Shown: positions 36,251-47,475 of the stretch, in pieces
Layout of the letters: each line of letters starts with the position of its first letter
Numbering within the stretch: position 1 is the stretch's first letter
NCBI GenBank assembly: GCA_000711775.1
Contig: ARYC01002099.1
Span: 34,688-98,687 of the forward strand
DNA from: Oxytricha trifallax
Taxonomy: Eukaryota; Ciliophora; Spirotrichea; Sporadotrichida; Oxytrichidae
DNA length: 64,000 bases
Direction: 5' to 3'
Made by a program: the position numbers and the translations under genes
Notes under the pieces: generated by a model
The model's input: only the letters and a program-made list of their open reading frames with translations
Databases searched by the model: none
What the model was told of the DNA's origin: nothing

Positions 36251-37051
36251 TTGAAAGAAAAATATAATCTGATTCTTAGCAAGCATATATTTAATTCAAT
36301 AATTCAATCAAAGAATTATGCCAAACAAACCTTATATAGAAGATATTCATGATTTTTTGAATAAAGTGAATTCTATTAAATAATTAATTAGCAATAATAA
36401 CAATAATAACAACAATATGAAATCTAAATAAGCTGCCATTCTTCTATTCACCACAATACATATCACAATTACTAATATAATTACTCCATATCAATTTTTT
36501 TGTTGTTATCTTGCGAAGTCTTTTTCGTTCTCCACCTCCACTCTTGCCAGGTACAACACCTGTAAAATTAAAAATAAGATATGTTTTTTGTAACTTTCAT
36601 TTTTAGCTAATGGTACTGTATCTTCTGATAAAATAATTTTTCAACTATTAACATTATTGTAGAAATACATTTGAATTTGGAAAATTAAATTTAATTGAAT
36701 TAAAATAGTATCAAATTATTGGCAGTTAAGTTTCTGGAAACCTAGACAATATGGTACTTGTTTGAAAGATAATTTAAAATTAGCTGGACTTTACTATTGG
36801 AGGTACCCCTCTATCGCATTTCTGGAGCGAGTTAACTCGACTTTAATTTTGGCATTTAAACTAAATAAAAAATCATCCAAAATTATAGTCGAGTTAACTC
36901 TCTCCAGGAATAAAAACTCCAAAACCCCTTAAAGAGGTTTATAAGTGCTTTGATTTGTTGGGAATTTGTTAGGGGTTGGGGTTAGCTTTTGGGGTCTATT
37001 TATGATGAAGAGTATATATATTTAGTGTTTAAACTGCTATATGGATGTGAT

Positions 37052-38029
37052 ATGTATAGTGAATAAGTCAAACCAGTACTGAACTATAAGTCTATTGCAC
37101 TGCTCTTAAAGCGTAGTCCATCAACTGTTCGCTCTCACTGCTTGAAAGCTGTGTTATTAAAGCAATTATAGCTGAATTCTTAGCGTAAGAGGAAGTCAAA
37201 GTTTCTATAGAAGCATATTGACTATCTTATTAATGAAAAAACTTTGAAGTATTGGGCTCAATTTTCTCTCAACTAACGAGCTATTATGTTTCACCGGCAG
37301 TTCCCTGAGTTGAAGATCTCTGCATAATCTGTTGCAAACATTTATAAACGAAACGGTATCTCTTACAAAGGTGTAAATCGTATCAAGAGAGTAATTGATT
37401 TCACTCTGCCATTTTACAACAACAACTTAAATTATATTTATAATTAAATGCAGAGAGCCTAATAGAATAATATTAAGTTTATTCATGCTGACGAGGCTGT
37501 GTTTACATTCAACACTTTCATCTAGAAGTCTTGGTATAAGAGGCATAGCAACATAGAAGTATATGACTAGAAAGTCAAGGTATAAACAATGGCAATTCTT
37601 GGAGGTATTAGCGAGGATGCTGGTTTAGAAACTTATGTAATTCATCCTCGCTCTATTAAGACAGAGCAGTATATTAAGTTCTTAGAGCAGCTGAGAGAGA
37701 AGTACCCTGAATAAGAGATTATACTATTCGTTGATAATCTTTCTGTTCATAAGACTAAAGAAACAAGGAAGAGTTATGAGCAACTTAGAATAACGCCACT
37801 GTTCAACGTACCTTACAGTCCATAGTTTAATAGAATTGAGTTCTGCTGGGGTATATTAAAAGGCCATTACAAGAATCTGCTGCTCTACCACTTGATGCAT
37901 GACTTACTTATCGACACAGTAGACTTTATTAAAAGCTCAGCGAAAAGATTAGATAATTTACTGTATTAAAAGTGTGCTAAAGAAGGGAGAGTGAATGTAT
38001 ATAAATAAGTTTTGTAGTTAAGTTAATGA
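37052..38029 (+). CDS. TBE DDE transposase (intact frame)
   Basis: A 325-residue Tc1/IS630-type transposase that cuts and joins transposon ends; in hypotrich ciliates TBE transposases are also implicated in genome rearrangement. It has an N-terminal helix-turn-helix-like region (SIALLLKRSPSTVRSHCLK), then IKFIHADEAVFTF (first Asp), ILFVDNLSVHKTK (second Asp) and NVPYSPQFNRIEFCWGILK (Glu), with 34 residues between the last two catalytic positions. About 18 TAA/TAG codons act as Gln, and the stop is TGA at 38027. The first in-frame ATG is used here, but the frame continues upstream to GSIYDEEY. There the homologue at 44078 has MSVYDSEN, so the ancestral ATG seems to have become GGG near 36994. 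Confidence 0.93.
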
Positions 38030-38145
38030 ATATATAAGTCACATTTAAAATTCTTTAGAGGGAGCTGGCTTATCTTTCTTTTCTTCTACTTCTTGCATCC
38101 CTCCTCCTAAGTTTCTTCTCTTGCTGCCTGTTCCTGCATCTATGT

Positions 38146-38830
38146 TCATTGACTCTGGTAGCTGAATATTAGAGTAAAGTCTCTTGTTATAACTTCATAC
38201 TTTTTCTGCGACTTTCTCTCTCTGTGAAGCTTGCTCTATTCCTTCATCAAGAAGATGCCAGTACCAGATTTTTCTAAAGAGTTTAAACTAAAAATCTTAC
38301 TTGAAATACAATGGTGCTTCTGCAACTCTGATAGCCAACTCTCTCTTATCTTGATCTCTTGTTTATCCTTATCTTCTGAAGAGATGCTGTGCCTTTTCTT
38401 TTGAGATTCTTGAATAATTTCTTTCAAGTAATCACCTTTAATTGTTGCAAGTATGCGAAAGAAATAGTTTCTTTCAGGTAGTTTATTTGACAACTACTTC
38501 TTAGATAGGCAGGTACTGCGAAACCTCTGGGTCATTCATAGCATCATCATATAAGTTAGTCACTGAGATTTCTGGATAGTTTGGAATCTCTGCAAACTTC
38601 ACATCTTAAGTTTTCAAAGCTTTCTTCTCTTCGCAGAGTATGGCTCTTAGAAATGAAATTTTAGTACCTTCCATCGTTGGCAGGAACAAACCAACTACAT
38701 AATCAAGATTAGTTACTATGAGTTCATTGCCTTGCTGCACCAGGTAGCGGTACAAATCCTCCTTGCTTCTAAATCTGTGAATTAATTCTTGTGCTTACAC
38801 TCTTTTCAATGTATCATTCATTGACTCCAT
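38146..38830 (-). pseudogene. TBE 22 kDa protein gene (one frameshift)
   Basis: Starts MESMNDTLKRVQAQELIHRF at 38830 and passes LDYVVGLFLPTMEGTKISFL and EISVTNLYDDAMNDPEVSQ. One frameshift near 38490 leads into PERNYFFRILATIKGDYLKE, SISSEDKDKQEIKIRESWL and GTGIFLMKEQSKLHRERKSQ, ending at TGA 38146. Without the shift the length (about 225 residues) would fit the known TBE 22 kDa product. Its biochemical role is not known. It is convergent with the transposase gene and divergent from the 57 kDa gene. Homologues here are at 12653-13327 and from 63754. Confidence 0.85.
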
Positions 38831-39039
38831 CTTGTTTACAGATCTAAGAAATGATATTCAAATTTAAGTTTATTGATTTCAATTAAATACCTTTGTAATA
38901 CTTACTATTAAATATGGGCATCCTATAGGTGGTCAACCTCTAAGAAGGATAGGGAGATGGTTATGAGAACTGGTTTCAAACTTGAGAGATTGATATCAAT
39001 TTCTATTGTTATAGTTCCATAATTTTTAATTTAAATTGG

Positions 39040-39190
39040 TACGTACTTAATTAGGAGCAGCTCCTAAAATGCTAGTACTTAATTAGGAGCATTAATTAAA
39101 GCTAGTACTAAATTAAGAGCACCCTAATTTTAATCATAAAATCACAAAATACCTCCTAAAGCAGCTCGTACTTAATTAGGTGCACCTCCT
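39040..39190 (+). promoter_or_regulatory. TAGTACTTAATTAGGAGC repeats between TBE genes
   Basis: Four or five copies of a ~17-bp word around GTACTTAATTAGGAGC lie in the divergent spacer between the 22 kDa and 57 kDa genes. This is the same position as the GGTACTAATTAA clusters in copies 1 and 3. They are probably shared regulatory or protein-binding sites. Confidence 0.5.
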
Positions 39191-39395
39191 AAATCTGTAC
39201 GTGCTGTAATCCACTTATTATTGATAGTTAAAATGGTTACTTTCTCACCTATATTTAGAGCTGGTTCGTCTCTTAGCACTCATATATTTTCTATAATACT
39301 CTTAAAACTTCCCTGGAAACTTGTAGACTTGGAAAGCTCTCATATAAGCCTTCTGTTATAGAGGCAGCTTTACAATTTTAAATTCAAATTTAAAT

Positions 39396-40826
39396 ATGAG
39401 CGCTATCAATTTAAGAAAAACAACAGCACTTCCATCAAACTAAATGAGACTTACCTTTGACAGCAATAAAAAGCGTGATAGCTGTGAGATGAACTCTCAT
39501 AAAGAACTACCAGAGCCATCACTTAAAGTCTCTTGTTATTTAAATTGAAATTAATAATAGAAAATAAACGGCAAACAAGTGTGTAGGAGACAAAGAGTAG
39601 GAGTAAAGTATTAATGAAATTCTTATAAAAACTGAAGAAATAGAAGTTTACTTTTGTGAGCTGTGTGAGAGAGATTTTGCTCATAAATCAAGCTGGTATA
39701 ATATAGACATATGAAGGAGCACAGAGAAGCCATGCCTTCTGTATACTTAAAGCATGACAAAATCGATGGGAAGTATGATTGCTTTGATTGCCATAAGTAA
39801 AACTCTCATACAAGAGACTTGAAAAAACATCTTTTAAAGGCTCACAAGAAAGAAGTAGAAATTGAAAAGCATGAAGTTGAGTTGAAGCTTCTCAACAAAA
39901 GAAAATCGAGGGAATATTCTAAAGCTGCAGTGCCTGAATTAGCTAGACAGTTAGAGTACGTTAGGAAGGCACGTAACCAACTGACCTCTGAAATAACAAA
40001 AATTATGATCGAGATTCAATACAAGAAAATACCAGTTCTTGCTTAAATTGACCTAGATACTTCTCTTTAAAGCTACCTTATATTAGAAGACTCCTTTGAT
40101 AAGAAAGTTATCAATGGTCATCAATACGCCTACAAGGTGTATCCCTTCAACAATTTCTTAAGTGATGATAATTATTAGATGGAGTTTACAAATGAGTATC
40201 AAGTACTCACTCAAGCAAAGTTTAAAGAGTGTAGTTACTTAATCAAGCTAGATGCTGTTCTCCTTGCCAAGGATCATGCTGCTTTCAGACTCCCACTCTA
40301 TGAAATTACTCTCAGAGATTTAATTACTGACCAAAGGATTCATAAGTAGCTTGTTTTGATAGCAACTTAAACTATACAAGGTATAAAAGAGCTACATAAG
40401 TTAGGCTTTATTCACAGAGATTTTTGAAGCCAGAAAATATCATGATAAATTTTTCACCATGCAGAGTAGCAATAATCGATTTCAACAGAGCTTTAAGAGT
40501 GGAAGTATCAAGGCTAGGAAGTATTATGGGAACTCCTGGCTATTATCCAGAAAGAGAAGATTGGAGAGATGGAGACTATCAAAGGGATGTGTGGGCTTAA
40601 TCAGCAATAATAGAGTGAAATATGCCTCGCAACGATTACTAATCTAAAAGGTGTGAGAAAGATGCTAAGCAAAGAATCAAGCAATTTATAGACAAAAACA
40701 GATTCTCTTAAACATTAAAATAAATAGCAGAATCAATAAAATTAAAACCAAAATCTAGATAGACATATTAATAGAGCAGATAGAGTTGTGGTTAAGTAAG
40801 ATAAACTTCAGACCTCTCCAACATGA
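39396..40826 (+). pseudogene. TBE 57 kDa zinc-finger/kinase gene (frameshifted)
   Basis: In order: an N-terminus from ATG 39396 (MSAINLRKTTALPSN); C2H2 finger 1 YFCELCERDFAHKSSWYN...HMKEH with a frameshift inside it; finger 2 YDCFDCHKQNSHTRDLKKH; a charged helical linker (39860-40040); and then a kinase domain. The kinase shows YAYKVYPF (ATP-binding Lys), FTNEYQVL (helix C Glu), FIHRDF then KPEN after a shift, IIDFNRALR with Asn in place of the Gly of DFG, GTPGYYPERED and YQRDVWA. The frame ends in TGA at 40824. About four frameshifts make it non-functional as read. Finger-plus-kinase architecture is the hallmark of this TBE gene. Confidence 0.88.
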
Positions 40827-41331
40827 TCCAAAAGTGCTTTTGAGTGATTAAATTAAATATATTTACTATAAATTTCACATTAAAACCTATTAATAACCCC
40901 AAACCCTAACAAATTCCCAACAAATCAAAGCACTTATAAACCTCTTTAAGGGGTTTTGGAGTTTTTATTCCTGGAGAGAGTTAACTCGACTATAATTTTG
41001 GATGATTTTTTATTTAGTTTAAATGCCAAAATTAAAGTCGAGTTAACTCGCTCCAGAAATGCGATAGAGGGGTACCTCCAATAGTAAAGTCCAGCTAATT
41101 TTAAATTATCTTTCAAACAAGTACCATATTGTCTAGGTTTCCAGAAACTTAACTGCCAATAATTTGATACTATTTTAATTCAATTAAATTTAATTTTCCA
41201 AATTCAAATGTATTTCTACAATACTAATTAATTAGATAATAAAATTCATTTTATTCAAAAAGATTCATGACTAGATATTTTTGATTTAGATCATTTTAGT
41301 CTTAAATTAAGTAGCAGAATTCTTAAATAAT

Positions 41332-41676
41332 TCAGACAATCAAACTAGAAGTACCAGTCAACTTTTGAATTAGATACTTGCTTGATACTACTCTTTTTAT
41401 TCTAATTGTACTAATCTAGGAAAGAGCACCTAGACACCTGTACCTCAAATTAAACTTAAAATAGCTCTACATAGAATTGTAGGACTCCGAAACAGATTCA
41501 TTGCTCAAGGAATCTGACTGGGCAGCAGCGACAGAGAAATAATCCCGTGCTTGTGCACATCGACATTTGTCATATGTCCCTTTAGCTATTATGATCTGGG
41601 ATCCATGTGACCCCATCGGATTAATTATTGTTATTTTTATTATTATAGCATTTAAATAATTATAATATATTCTCAT
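41332..41676 (-). CDS. Coding-like gene fragment, unknown protein
   Basis: A minus-strand frame of 114 codons from ATG 41676 to TGA 41332. The central part, INPMGSHGSQIIIAKGTYDK and CRCAQARDYFSVAAAQSDSL then SNESVSESYNSM, is clearly richer in G+C than any flank. It is followed by FNLRYRCLGALSQISTIRIK. The first 20 codons are A/T-rich and may be non-coding. It lies on the same strand as 35170-36250, and only the nested element 36345-41270 separates them, so both could be segments of one gene joined after elimination. It is not recognised. Confidence 0.42.
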
Positions 41677-41679
41677 TCC

Positions 41680-43305
41680 AAAAAGGTTAAAGAAAAGAAG
41701 ATTGGATCAGAATAAACATCATATTTTTATTCGAAGATTTCAGATATTTAAATTAGAAATGATTAAATTTAATTTATAATTATCCTTTTCACAGAAAAAA
41801 TAAATATATGTGATAGCTTATGATAAATAAGTTTATATAAATTCGACTCATTAACTCACTAAATCCTTCTCGATTTTTAACTTCATCTTAAATTCAGATA
41901 AGGTAGTCAATAATATGAATTTATCTTAATTAAATATAAATTCTTAAAACAACTTAGTTTTGAATTTATAAATTTAAATTTTACCCAAATCTTATTTGTT
42001 GATTATTAAAAGAATGTTAATGCATTCTTAATTTGAAAAATAAAAAATTTATAAGTTAAAGAAAGAGCATTATTTTTAACAATTTTACTATGAATAAATA
42101 TCCACTCGATGGGAAATTCTAAATGAACTTTTCAATTACAATTTACAGTTTATATGATTTTAACCAAAGAGTAATATAAAATGACAGCTAAATGGGCCTA
42201 TTTAATTATATTTAAGTCTTCAATTATAATTTGAAAAATAAACTCATTTCATTCTTAGGATGTGTATGATATTACGAAAATATAATTTATTTTAAAAATT
42301 AAATTAAATCAAATTAGATAAGATAAAAATTTAGAAAAGCTATGTAAGAGATAATTCGATTTTATTTAATAAAAGCATAACTATATTATTTGTTGCATTA
42401 TTTAACTATAATTAGTAATAGGGAGAAAAAGGATTCTGTATTATTCTATTAATTTTATAATTTTTAGATTTGAATTCAAGAGTACTACTACTCCAACAAT
42501 AACATAAATACGCAAAATAAACAAATCCTAGTAAGTTAGAATTTTTTAAATTATGTATTAACAAAAAAAATACAAAAGGAGTCCAATTTAAAAATAAGCA
42601 AATATGAATAAAAAGAAATAAAAAGAGATATTATTGAGCGATAATTAATAATTCTTTTATTGAAGAAAAATCTCTTAAGCTTAAGGCAAATTAAATCATA
42701 TTATAATAGCTAATGATTTGTAAATTTAAGAAAGTTCGAGCATTAATCACATAAATTAAAATTTCTAATTTGCACAAATCTTTATGGCTTATGATCCTTA
42801 ATTATAATAATAAAGTTTTATATAATTAATGTATTAAAATATTTAAAAAATTGAATATAATCCTAATCAATTTATTTAAACATATTTATTTTTACTGTTA
42901 ATTACATATTTATTATATTTATAAATAAATTAATATAAATATAAAATAACAAATGTTTTTTATATAAAAAAATAAGATCTTTGAACAAAATACGAAAACC
43001 TCATGAGAGAATAATATATTTATGAAATTTCAAATTTAATAAAATTTTAAAAATAAATTTCTCTCAAAAAATTCATATTATTTCTATTTCATCCACTTAG
43101 ATATGATGCACATCATCTTCAAAATATTTAGTTTAATAGAGAATCCAAAATAAATTCTTTATGTTTAGCTAAGACTTTATCAACGTTTATTTCTAATGAA
43201 CCCCTCTTAAACTCAAAATATGAACCTTTTAAACTTTAAAACTACTAAAAGCAGCAAAAATTGAGTGAGATACAAAATTTATTATATTTTACTCTTATAT
43301 CATTA
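41680..43305. other. AT-rich spacer
   Basis: No gene, repeat or element end was recognised over this very AT-rich 1.6 kb. Confidence 0.4.
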
Positions 43306-43309
43306 TATG

Positions 43310-43965
43310 TTATCATATTTGTTCTATCAGGATTTATAATGAAAGGGTTAAATGTAAATGCAGTTTCATCAGCGTATGTGAGCTTGCCAATATTAGAAAT
43401 GCCTCTTTTATTTAATATAGTTTAAATTATTGCGATAAATTGGTACTTTAATAACAATCAATCTCTTCATTTTGTTAACAGTCTTAAAAGTAACACAATT
43501 TTTTTAATAATATAAACAATAATTAAAGGAGATGTTCGCATGTTATGAATAGAGATGAAACATCACAGCTCGCTAGTTAAAAGAAAATTGTTCATAATAC
43601 ATTAAAATATTAGAGTCGAAGGGTTGTCAAAATAATAATAAGTGAACATTTATTTTCTTGCAGGATTAAAATAAGTGCCAGTTTTGAATTGCTATACTGT
43701 TAAAAAACAGTGATACCTAATAATTGAGGCACTCTTGCATAAGAGCTGTGATATTGTTGCATAATTTAGCAATAATTTGACTCAGGATATTTAAATTAGT
43801 TGCAAATATAAATTTAGCATAAAATCTAAACATTTTTAACATAAATGTAATCTAAAATCGCAATAAAACAATTTTTTCATCCTTCAAATTGCCAAATTTC
43901 TATATTAACACCAATACCAATAAGGTCACAACTAACCATCAAAGTAATTGAAATACCTTAACTTC
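43310..43965 (-). pseudogene. TBE remnant: transposase N-terminal half
   Basis: Minus-strand sequence similar to the N-terminal half of the TBE transposase of copy 1 (14394-14830). It starts opposite DYIYVKN near 43870 and ends with KLTYADETAFTFNPF, the first catalytic Asp, at about 43400. The rest of the gene is absent. The decayed inner end motif lies near 43905-43950, so the remnant ends where the next TBE begins. Confidence 0.72.
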
Positions 43966-43969
43966 TCAG

Positions 43970-45335
43970 TAATTTAAATAAACTTTTATTGATAAACTGC
44001 ATCATTTAAAGCACACTTTATTAGAGTTTTATTAGGGTTTAAATGTATATAATTAAAGTGTATATATTCGAAGATTGATGTCAGTTTATGACAGTGAGAA
44101 TATAAAGTTACTGTTTAAGATGCGATATGAGGAGATTAATATAATGATTCAATCAAACCTATTTTTAATTAAACTTCTATAGCTGGCTACTCCAAACATC
44201 TCCTGCAACTGTAAGATCACATTGTATATTAGCATTAAATTTGAAAATATAGCAACTTAATTCTAACCCTAAGAGATTCTAAAAATTTTAGCAGTACCAT
44301 TTTGATTGTCTTATCAATAATAAGTCTCTAAAGTATTGGGCTAATTTCTCTCTTGCTTAAAGAGCTTTGATGATTAACCCCCCTATTTTCTGTACTTCAC
44401 ATCTCTGCCTAATTTATTGCTAGCATATATAAAAAGAATGGATTATCTTACAAAACAGTCAATCGTATTAAGAAAGCGATTTAATATAATGTTCCATTTA
44501 TATGACAAATTTAAATATATAAATGATTAAATACAGAGAGCTTTTAGGGAAAATATAAAGTTCATCCAAGCTTATGATGCTTTTCTCATTTTAATACCCT
44601 TTTATCAAAGTCTTGGCTCTAGAGATTCAGAAATACTTAAGTTTATGATTAAAAGGTTTAGATTCATACTCATGATATTCTTGAAGGAGTAAGTTAAGAT
44701 AATGGCTTAGAGAGATTTATCATCCACTCTCGTTCAATAAAGACTGACTTGTATATACTGTTCTTACAATAACTTAGGGATAAGTTTAATGACTTAGAGA
44801 TCATTTTTTTAATAACTTTTCAGTTAAAAACTAAAGAGTCAAAGATGGAGCAAATATAACACAGGTATTTAACGTTCTTTATAGCCTCAATTTAATAGAA
44901 ATTGTTACATTTGGCTCTATTGAAAGGCCATTAATAGAAATTACAGCTCTCCCTTATGATGCATGATTTAAAGAAAGATATATTCAATATGTTTTATAGG
45001 GAGTGCTGCAAAGAGAGCCTACGCTGAAAAGGCTAAGTAAAAGAGAAAGTGTAAGAGAGAGAGGAGGAAGATTTTGTGTTATAAGTGTTAGATTTAAATG
45101 ATTCAATAAGTTTACATAATAAATTAGCCTTAAATTGATTTGATTTTTCTTTCTTATCTTCTTCTTGTGGCTTTCTTGGTCCCATAAATTGGTTTTATAT
45201 AAGAAAATTAATATTATATAAATACATATAAATATAAAAAAAATATGCGCTTTCTCTACTAACCCAAATAAAACCCCAATTATACCCTACAAATCTAATC
45301 ACTAAAGCATCTAATTAAGGGGTTTTGATATTTTT
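43970..45335. mobile_element. TBE remnant with transposase only
   Basis: A ~1.37 kb TBE derivative: a decayed left end (TTAGAGTTTTATTAGGGTTTA), a plus-strand transposase relic and a recognisable right end (TACTAACCCAAATAAAACCCC inner motif, then GGGGTTTTGATATTTTT at 45319). The 22 kDa and 57 kDa genes are missing, so it is an internal deletion. It abuts the oppositely oriented remnant at 43310-43965. Confidence 0.75.
44078..45100 (+). pseudogene. TBE transposase gene (decayed)
   Basis: Begins MSVYDSENIKLLFKM at ATG 44078, the best guide here to the true TBE transposase start. Recognisable parts follow in shifting frames: KYWANFSLAQRAL, IHSRSIKTDLYILFLQQLRD and LMMHDLKK-like sequence near the end. 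The catalytic motifs are eroded: the first (QAYDAFL) and second (LITFQLKTKES) have lost their context, and the final PYSPQFN motif is disrupted. It is inactive. Confidence 0.82.
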
Positions 45336-45599
45336 ATTGCACTGCATATATAAAGGAATACAATTTAATAATTTTTAAATTATCCATAAATTTCTCCTAT
45401 TATTTAAAGCTAATAAAAGAACAGTTTAGCATTCAGAAGATTCTAGTTCCCTAGTCAAAGTATCAAAATTTAGGTGCTTGTTTTATTAAAAATAGTTCAA
45501 AAGATTTATCTTTTTTTAATTTTATTTATATTAAACTTACCTTTTTCAATTTTTTTGTTTTATTTAGGAATTCTAGAACTCCAATAAAGATTGACTTTT

Positions 45600-46410
45600 T
45601 TAATATTATCCCTAAAGTATAATTGTAATAGACAGGAAATAATAGTAATGGGAGATATCAACTTTCACATTAAAGTGCATACCTAAAGATTCAATAACGA
45701 AGGGTTTAAAGATTCTATCCCATAAGGAGTGGAAATTCATATTAGAGGATTCAAATTGGTACCAATTTTTCCTAATATTTTAGAACGTAGAGACTGTTAA
45801 CTGGGAAACATTCGAGCTAGACTAACGGACCACAAGCTGTTCAAATGAATTTGAGAATTAAATAATAATATAGCGATTAGAAGGATTTAGAAGGACAATC
45901 AGAATATATTGTTATAGAAAAAAGAGCAGCAAAAATTCATAGAAAAAAAAATATGACTGGCTCTATCAGACTCAGATGATCCTATTTAAAAATATTTGAA
46001 CTAGAAAGGCATTATAGGGCAAAGAATTAATTTTAAAAAAACGACCTAAAGGGACTCTGAAAATATTGGAACATTTTTTAAGACTCTCAGATTTAATTAA
46101 GGAAGCAATTAAACACATTAAAGAAAATTAAAACAATAAATTAAAAGTGTTTTTATACCCATTAGAAGACTCAGCAAGAGTTAGAAATAGGTTTAATCCC
46201 AGCATAAGATTATAATATAATGAAAGAATGGAATTAGGGAAACTTTGAAGATTAAAATATTTAAATTCTAAACAGGGTATGTTAAGAATGGAATGGTATA
46301 AAATGGAAACAGTTAGAAAATTTAGCAAGAGATGAGGAAATTTTACTAGGTTTTACTAGGTATAAGATATTAAGAAGAGTTTTAAAGAATTAAAATTATA
46401 TAAAGCCATG
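45600..46410 (+). pseudogene. Possible LINE endonuclease relic
   Basis: A forward frame with TAA/TAG as Gln contains EIIVMGDINFHI followed about 65 residues later by RARLTDHKLFK. This resembles the GDxN and (S/T)DH motifs near the end of AP-type endonuclease domains of LINE retrotransposons. The following ~180 residues (for example QKNGIREILK) are too decayed to identify a reverse transcriptase. Moderately uncertain. Confidence 0.38.
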
Positions 46411-46713
46411 ATATTTTGGCTCACTGTCTATAGCATTTTTTAGATTTAAGCAAGAATTTCAATCAAAGTCATTAGAACCGATCATTTAAAGTTTAAATTA
46501 AGCAGTAATTCCATAATAAATTTAAATAGACTTATTATGCTTAACTAAAGTCAATATGACCACTATCAAGTGGTCAGCAACACCAGATCAAACGTTGCCG
46601 ACTCTCATCTTAGCAAGGTTGTGGAGAAAGTTTTCATTAAAATTGTTAAAATATAATTGATTTGGGGAAATTACAAAAATCAAATATAAATCAATTTAAC
46701 TGTAGTTGTAATA

Positions 46714-47135
46714 TTGAAGAAATACATTTGAATTGAGAAATTAAATTAAAAATAAATATTTATTAATCTAAATTATTTGCAGTTAACTTTCTGTTTACCC
46801 TCACAATATGGTACTCTTTCGATATAGAATTAAAAATCAGTTGGACTTTCCTTTTGGCGGTACCGTTACCCCTCTATTGCATCCCTGGAGCGAGATAACT
46901 CATCTTTAATTATGGCATAAATATCAACTAAACAAATTACCAAAAATTAAAGATAAATTATCTTACTCCAGGGATGCAATAGAGGTGTACCGCCAATAGT
47001 AAAGTCCAACTGATTTTTAATTCTATATCGAAAGAGTCCCATATTGTCAGGTTTCCAGAAAGTTAACTGCCATTAATTTAGATTAATATTTATTTATTTT
47101 TAATTTAATTTCCCAAATCAAATGTATTTCTACAA
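46714..47135. mobile_element. Fold-back element copy 3 (422 bp)
   Basis: Same family as 3870-4284, with ends TTGAAGAAATACATTTG and AAATGTATTTCTACAA. It is preceded by TA (46712-46713); the right flank is AA where TA is expected. The centre (ATTATGGCATAAATATCAAC...) resembles the centre in the TBE composite arms more closely than that of copies 1 and 2. It is inserted in the left arm of Rep element 2. Confidence 0.9.
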
Positions 47136-47475
47136 AAGCCACTAATTAGCGCAGCTTTTAATCTTTTAATTTGATTTGAGTGCAATCTACTTTAGTAGCA
47201 GTTAAAATTTAAATATTCGGTGATCCTTTTTAAAATAGTGGAAAGTATTTTTTGTACAATTAGCACATTAGTTCACTATTCCAGAACAAAGCTGCCCTGT
47301 AATTGTGAGATCCTTGAAATGTACCAATCTAAAGTGGTTTATTATATAGGGGCGTGTATTTAGTGTTAAAATTTACCAATGTACCAAATAAAAATCTTAG
47401 TTTTTTTAAATAGTACATCTGAGAGATTAAAAGCAGTACATTTAATTATTAGGCAATTAATTAGATAAACTGCGA

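Larger units (their letters stand above)
36917..40961. mobile_element. TBE transposon copy 2 (best preserved)
   Basis: The ~4.05 kb TBE core of the composite. The gene order is transposase (plus), 22 kDa (minus), 57 kDa finger/kinase (plus), which is the order of copies 1 and 3 read on the other strand. The ends CCAAAACCCC / GGGGTTTTGG are single telomere-like repeats. The transposase frame is intact; the other two genes have a few frameshifts. Confidence 0.9.
36657..41221. mobile_element. TBE composite with 330-bp inverted ends
   Basis: Flanked by TA (36655-36656 and 41222-41223). Each end is ~330 bp and nearly perfectly inverted: fold-back arm, fold-back centre and the start of the opposite arm, running without a break into the TBE end (CCAAAACCCCTTAAAGAGG) and the TBE inner end motif GGGGTTGGGGTTA. 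An ordinary TBE insertion into one fold-back would leave different sequence on the two sides; here both sides are the same. The unit therefore behaves as one element with very long terminal repeats, or arose by conversion between its ends. Confidence 0.75.
36345..41270. mobile_element. Mini-element copy C, split by TBE composite
   Basis: The left part (36345-36654) carries the left terminal repeat TGATTTTTTGAATAAAG and the mini-gene core on the minus strand: SEDTVPLAKN, a degenerate intron beginning GAAAGTTAC and ending TTTTACAG, then VVPGKSGGGERKRLRK. The right terminal repeat resumes only at 41222-41270 (TTTATTCAAAAAGATTCA), after the 4.57 kb TBE composite. So the composite inserted into this element at a TA. 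The whole stack is bounded by the direct repeat ATTCATGA (36345-36352 and 41263-41270). Confidence 0.65.

Noticed and set aside
37052..38029. TGA read as tryptophan (fully reassigned code)
   Set aside because: The intact transposase uses TGG for its three Trp codons, contains no internal TGA and ends in TGA; the TBE kinase genes also end in TGA.
42880..43010. CRISPR-like or tandem array in AT repeats
   Set aside because: No regularly spaced repeats; only simple A/T-rich sequence.
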